64,000 bases of DNA, taken from Chloroflexota bacterium. Its GTDB lineage: Bacteria; Chloroflexota; Dehalococcoidia; DSTF01; RBG-16-68-14. Positions 59,831 through 64,000 of this stretch are shown here, one piece after another. A program made the translations under genes and the position numbers. Within the stretch, counting starts at the first letter, position 1. Every line of letters starts with the position of its first letter. The stretch lies in assembly GCA_029262675.1 (NCBI GenBank), contig JAJCYW010000004.1, positions 1-64,000 on the forward strand. Reading direction: 5' to 3'. Under the pieces are notes generated by a model. It made no database searches, had not been told where the DNA came from, and worked only from the letters and a program-made list of their open reading frames with translations.

Positions 59831-61975
59831 ATGAGCCGCTATCTGCTGGCGTGCGACGCCGGCGGCACGATGACGGACGTCATCGTTGTCGATGAAGAAG
59901 GGAAGTTTGTCATCGGCAAGGCGCCGACGACGCCGCAGGATGAGAGCATCGGATTCCTAGAGTCGCTTGATGAAGCGCTCGAGTACTGGGACCTGGCGCA
60001 GAACCAGAAGGAAGTCTGCGGCAGCGCCGAGACGGCCATCTACACCGGCACCAGCATGCTCAACACGCTGATCAACCTGAGCGGACTGAAGACCGGCCTG
60101 ATCGTCACCCGCGGCTTCGAGGACATCATCATCCAGGGCCGTGGGTCGCAGACGTTTATTGGCTATGAGTGGTCCGAGATTAGCCACATGCAATACCGCA
60201 AGCACCGCGAGCCGCTGGTGCCGCGCCGCTACACCCGCGGCGTAACGGAGCGCATCGATATGTTCGGCCAGCCCGTCATCCCGATGTATGAGGACGACGT
60301 GCGGACCGGCGTGCGGGAACTGCTGGACGACGGAGTCGAGTCGCTGGCGATTGTCTTCCTCTACTCGTTCACGAACCCGATGCACGAAGCGCGGGCCGCC
60401 GAGATCGCACGAGAGGTGATGAAGGAGGTTGGCAGGGAGGTGCCGCTTGTCCTCTCCAGCGAAGTTGCTCCCATTTCGCGTGAGGTCTCGCGTACCAACG
60501 CGACCGTGATCCAGGCCTACGCCGCGGAGCCGTCTCGAAAGCAGCTCTTCAACATCGAGGAGAAGCTCGTCGATGCCGGGTATGAGCATTCACTGAAGAC
60601 GGTGCTGTGCTACGGCGGCGTCACCAACATCCGCTACCCGCGCCTCTTCGAGACGGTGATGTCCGGCCCTGTGGGTGGCATTATGGGCGGTAAGCACCTT
60701 GCCAACACGATAGGTGGACTGGAGAACCTGGTCTGCGCCGACATGGGCGGCACGAGCTTCGACGCCGGTTGCATCACGCAGGGCCTCCTGCCCATCGACC
60801 GCGAGCCGCCGTTCCAGAAGATGTACGTGAACGTTCCAATGCTCGACATCAGATCGATCGGTGCCGGAACCGGCACGTACATTCGTCTCGACCCGGAAAC
60901 GAATCGACTGAAGCTCGGCCCGGACAGCGCGGGCGGCACGCCCGGGCCTGTGTTTCAGGAGCAGGGAAACGAAATCCCGACCATCGGCGATTGCGACCTG
61001 CTGCTGGGCATTATCAACGAGGACTACTACCTTGGGGGCCGCGTGCCGGTCAACAAGCAGAAGGCCCACGACATCTTCAAGGAGAAGATCGCCGACCCGC
61101 TCGGCCTCGACGTGCCGACGGCTGCCGAACAGTGCGTGGACCTGGTCAACGTCATGATGCGCGAGCACCTGATACGGTCGCTCATGCTGGGTTACGACAT
61201 CCGCGATTACACGCTGCTAGGCTACGGCGGCGCCGGTCCGATGCACCTCGTTGGCTACGCCGGCGAGTACCCCTGGAAGGGCATCGCGACGGTTCCGCAT
61301 GCGGCCGCGTTTTCGGCCTGGGGCGGCGCTTGCATGGACTACGGCCATCGCCGCCACAAGAGCGTCGCTGGCTTGATACCCCCGGGCGCGGACACCGACA
61401 CGAAGATGTATGCCGCTCAGGCGGTGAGCGGCGCCTGGGAGGAGCTTGAGAACCAGCTCATAGACGAGTTGGTCGGCGAAGGCTTTACTAAGGACCAGAT
61501 TTCGCTGCGGCAGATCGCCTACATGAAGTACTATGGCCACCTGGACGACCTTGAAGTGGCGTCGCCGGTTGTGCGGCTGAACACGGAAGCTGATGTCGAC
61601 AAGCTGGTCGAGAGCTTCGTAGATATATTCACGACGACCTATACGCTCGCGGGTAAGCCGCCGGTCCCGACCTACCAGATAGGCGAGGTGAGCGTGATCG
61701 CGGAAGTCGCGACGGTGAAGCCCACCGTCAACAAGGTTGATTTGGAGGGCAAGGAACCACCCAAGGCGGCACGCAAAGGCACGCGTCCGGTCTTTTACGA
61801 AGGCACATGGCACGAGGGCCAGCTCTTCGAACTGGACGAACTGCGCGCCGGAAACGAGATCACCGGCCTCGCGGTGGTTGAAGCGCCCAGCACCACGCTC
61901 TACGTGCCGGCCGGTTGGCACGCCAGGCTGGACGAACATGAGATCATATGGCTCAACAAGGGAGAGAGCTCATGA
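59831..61975 (+). CDS. acxA: Acetone carboxylase beta-subunit-like / hydantoinase A family
   Basis: 714 residues, the length of AcxA (about 717). ACDAGGTMTDVIVVDEEGKFVIGKAPTTP (core: DAGGTMTDVIV) and ADMGGTSFDAG are the ATP-binding motifs of the ASKHA/HyuA family. YTGTSMLNTLINLSG and GYGGAGPMHL follow. The close fit at the N-terminus (GKAPTTPQDES) favours acetone/acetophenone carboxylase over oxoprolinase. It would phosphorylate bicarbonate and/or the ketone for carboxylation. Overlaps acxB by 4 bp (ATGA). Confidence 0.85.
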   Translation: MSRYLLACDAGGTMTDVIVVDEEGKFVIGKAPTTPQDESIGFLESLDEALEYWDLAQNQKEVCGSAETAIYTGTSMLNTLINLSGLKTGLIVTRGFEDIIIQGRGSQTFIGYEWSEISHMQYRKHREPLVPRRYTRGVTERIDMFGQPVIPMYEDDVRTGVRELLDDGVESLAIVFLYSFTNPMHEARAAEIAREVMKEVGREVPLVLSSEVAPISREVSRTNATVIQAYAAEPSRKQLFNIEEKLVDAGYEHSLKTVLCYGGVTNIRYPRLFETVMSGPVGGIMGGKHLANTIGGLENLVCADMGGTSFDAGCITQGLLPIDREPPFQKMYVNVPMLDIRSIGAGTGTYIRLDPETNRLKLGPDSAGGTPGPVFQEQGNEIPTIGDCDLLLGIINEDYYLGGRVPVNKQKAHDIFKEKIADPLGLDVPTAAEQCVDLVNVMMREHLIRSLMLGYDIRDYTLLGYGGAGPMHLVGYAGEYPWKGIATVPHAAAFSAWGGACMDYGHRRHKSVAGLIPPGADTDTKMYAAQAVSGAWEELENQLIDELVGEGFTKDQISLRQIAYMKYYGHLDDLEVASPVVRLNTEADVDKLVESFVDIFTTTYTLAGKPPVPTYQIGEVSVIAEVATVKPTVNKVDLEGKEPPKAARKGTRPVFYEGTWHEGQLFELDELRAGNEITGLAVVEAPSTTLYVPAGWHARLDEHEIIWLNKGESS

Positions 61976-64000
61976 CAACCGAAGCCGCTCCACCAACAGA
62001 GAAGGCCACACCGATCAAAGACCTGCTGGCGACGAACGACGACCTCCTTAAGGAAACGGGCTACCTGTTCGGCCTCAAAGACCTCAAGCGCAAGCAGGAT
62101 GACCCTGGTGGCTACGAGGCCGTCTGGCAAATCCTGCTCAATATCTGTAACACTGCCTGGGACGTCGGCTGCCGCGTGTCGTCGTCGGCGATTGCGGTCG
62201 AAGGAGGCGACGCGCTCTGGGCGCTCCATCTCCCGACGGGCGAAGCGGTGGCGGTCTCACGCGGGATTACGGCTCACCCGGGCTTGCTCTCCCACTTTCT
62301 GCGCCAGCTCATTGAGGCGGGCTACGAGGACAATCCCGGCATCAGCCCCGGCGATATTTTCGAGAACAACGACCCGCACTACGGCGGCATCCACCCTGTC
62401 GACTTTGACACCACCATTCCGATCTTCTACGGCGATGAGCTAGTGGCCTGGGCCTCTGGTGTTACCCACGTGATGGACAGCGGCTACATCCTGCCGGGGT
62501 CGATCGGCTTCATGAACCCGGACTCGTTCGCGGACGGCATGCCGGTCACGATGGAGAGGATCGGCCAGAACGACCAACTCCACCCCTGGTACGAGAAGCG
62601 CGTCACTTCTCGAACGCGTGTGCCTGAATTCGTCATGGGCGACGCTCGTGGCCGGTTGGCGGGCTGCCTGACGATCCGCAACAAGGTGGTCGAGGCGATC
62701 GACAAGTATGGCGTTGACTACTTCAAGGACGTCATGAAGGAGTACGTGGAGGACGGCCGGCGCTACGCCGTCACGCGCGTGAAGAACCAAGCGATCCCTG
62801 GCCGCCTGCGCAAGTCCAACTTCAAGGACCTTGCCATGAAGGGCAAGCGCGTGATCATGCCGAACCAGGACATCGATCTCCTTTTTAATCTGCCATTGGA
62901 GATCAATATCGATAAGGACGCCCACGTAACCTTCTCGCTCAGCGGCGCCAGCAGCTGGGTGCCGTTCGGGCAGAACATCACGCCGCCGGCCGTCAAGTCA
63001 GCGCTGCTTAACGCCTACTCCCACATGGTTGGGTTCGATATGACCAATTGGGGCCCCGCTGCGGCGTGGACGCTGGAGGACCCGCCCGCAGGCTCGTGGG
63101 CCAATCCGTACCCCGTGAACTACTTTGCGTCCGCGGGCGTGGCGTGGGCGCCGGCCGTGATGTGGATGAGTTCCCTCTACGAATCGTTCGGCCGCGCCTA
63201 CTTCATGCGCGGCTACATTGAGGAGGTCGCCGCGGGCGCCGCGACGACGCTCACCGCAGAGTTCTCCGGTGTCGGCCAGTACGGAACGTACGTCGCGGGT
63301 CTTAGTCTGGAGCAGGCCAGCAACGGAGCCCCCGCTCGCGGCATGGCAGATGGCGAGAACAGTGCTTGGTGCATCTACACGCCGAACGCCGACTTTGGGA
63401 ACGCCGAGGTGACCGAGTTGTGGTATCCGATTGTCTATCTGGGACGGAACGTCCAGCCTGATTCGGGAGGCTATGGAACCTTCCGAGGCGGCCTCGGACA
63501 CACTGCCGTCTGGATGGTCAAGAACACGCCGGGCATTGAGTACCAGTGTGGCTGCGCCGGCATGCGTAGCAAGGTGCTCGCCAACCATGGCATGTACGGC
63601 GCGTATCCAGTCTGGCCGGACCGCGGGAGCTACGCGCACGGCACCAACCTGAAGGAACTGATCGACAACCAGCAGCCGCTCGTGCACGAGCGCGGCGACC
63701 CTGAAGACCCGATCATGGCGAACATTCTCACCGCAAATGTGTTGGAGACGAACATCATTACGCCGTTCATCACGCCCGAGCAACTCCAGGAGTACGACGT
63801 GATCATGCACCCGATCTCCGGCGCGCAGGCGCTTGGCGATCCGTTGGAGCGCGACCCGGAAGAGGTGGCGTGGGACCTCACCAAAGGCTGGACACGCGAG
63901 CGAATCGCCTCTGACGTCCACGGTGTGGTTGTATCCTACGACGAGGCCGAGAAGGAATGGAGCGCCGACGCGGCCGCGACAGAGACGAAACGCAATGAGA
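61972..64000 (+). CDS. acxB: Acetone carboxylase alpha-subunit-like / hydantoinase B family (3' end off window)
   Basis: At least 676 codons from the ATG at 61972, open to the right edge; AcxB is about 776 residues. HyuB signatures: SSSAIAVEGGDALWAL, ISPGDIFENNDPHYGGIH, MDSGYILPGSIG and MFTGYGTFRG-like GGYGTFRGGLG. Acetone carboxylases are (AcxA AcxB AcxC)2, so a small acxC should follow just beyond the edge. The complex turns acetone or a related ketone into the beta-keto acid. An ADC-family protein is encoded in the opposite run at 44118. Confidence 0.85.
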   Translation, partial: MTTEAAPPTEKATPIKDLLATNDDLLKETGYLFGLKDLKRKQDDPGGYEAVWQILLNICNTAWDVGCRVSSSAIAVEGGDALWALHLPTGEAVAVSRGITAHPGLLSHFLRQLIEAGYEDNPGISPGDIFENNDPHYGGIHPVDFDTTIPIFYGDELVAWASGVTHVMDSGYILPGSIGFMNPDSFADGMPVTMERIGQNDQLHPWYEKRVTSRTRVPEFVMGDARGRLAGCLTIRNKVVEAIDKYGVDYFKDVMKEYVEDGRRYAVTRVKNQAIPGRLRKSNFKDLAMKGKRVIMPNQDIDLLFNLPLEINIDKDAHVTFSLSGASSWVPFGQNITPPAVKSALLNAYSHMVGFDMTNWGPAAAWTLEDPPAGSWANPYPVNYFASAGVAWAPAVMWMSSLYESFGRAYFMRGYIEEVAAGAATTLTAEFSGVGQYGTYVAGLSLEQASNGAPARGMADGENSAWCIYTPNADFGNAEVTELWYPIVYLGRNVQPDSGGYGTFRGGLGHTAVWMVKNTPGIEYQCGCAGMRSKVLANHGMYGAYPVWPDRGSYAHGTNLKELIDNQQPLVHERGDPEDPIMANILTANVLETNIITPFITPEQLQEYDVIMHPISGAQALGDPLERDPEEVAWDLTKGWTRERIASDVHGVVVSYDEAEKEWSADAAATETKRNE

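Overview
The window looks like a chromosomal contig from a high-GC, probably monoderm bacterium, most likely an environmental member of the Chloroflexota (Dehalococcoidia / SAR202-like). This is inferred from gene content, not from a marker gene. The clues are lipoproteins and single-membrane pilus parts, a Gram-positive-type LexA box, many CoA-linked catabolic genes (crotonases, acyl-CoA dehydrogenase, thiolase/DUF35 pairs, flavin monooxygenases), a haloalkane dehalogenase, and secreted Thr/Pro-linked dockerin-like proteins. There are three tRNA genes (His, Arg, Glu) and no rRNA, CRISPR array, transposase or integrase.

Left part (1-18.5 kb). Three secreted proteins carry dockerin-like calcium-loop modules (1-1688 partial, 5178-6770, 8941-9993). 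A fourth, at 16381-17577, is membrane-anchored and has a cohesin-like domain plus two Excalibur calcium modules. Together they suggest a surface cohesin/dockerin display system. The segment 4.8-8.9 kb is divided by three copies of the tRNA-Arg 3' end: the intact tRNA, a 52-bp exact copy and a 27-bp copy. They delimit two single-gene segments, one with a propeller-dockerin protein and one with a GGDEF protein, which looks like tRNA-targeted integration. From 10 to 16 kb lies a DNA-damage-tolerance group: a YedK/HMCES-type protein, DnaE2, an ImuB homologue and a DUF6504-like protein. A LexA-type box sits inside the imuB promoter.

Middle (17.7-34.5 kb). This is a mixed catabolic and housekeeping stretch: crotonase, zinc-ribbon protein, D-threonine-aldolase-like enzyme, haloalkane dehalogenase, amidohydrolase, EamA transporter, PHP and endonuclease/phosphatase proteins, DinB-like protein, PQQ-type sugar dehydrogenase and LLM flavin oxidoreductase. 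At 28.9-31.9 kb, directly downstream of tRNA-Glu, is a three-gene overlapping ABC-three-component (ABC-3C) conflict system: nuclease-like effector, middle component and DUF2326 ATPase. A GT39-type membrane glycosyltransferase and a pentapeptide-repeat protein follow.

34.9-42.7 kb is a tightly overlapping Tad/Flp-type secretion operon (TadE, TadG, CpaB, CpaE/TadZ, TadB, TadC). Two degenerate two-component-like proteins precede it and a degenerate FHA-like protein ends it. No CpaF/TadA motor ATPase, pilin, secretin or prepilin peptidase is present.

Right part (42.7-64 kb). A minus-strand run from a TetR regulator at 57.2 kb down to about 45 kb encodes two DUF35 OB-fold proteins, two cysteine-less thiolase-fold proteins, an acyl-CoA ligase, crotonase, acyl-CoA dehydrogenase, P450, nitronate monooxygenase and an MMPL/RND transporter. 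It resembles the actinobacterial steroid side-chain (igr-type) gene set. An acetoacetate-decarboxylase-family protein and a glutamine-synthetase-family enzyme follow on the same strand. Divergent to it are xdhC-mocA-coxG (molybdenum-hydroxylase maturation), then acetone-carboxylase-type acxA and acxB; acxB runs off the right edge.
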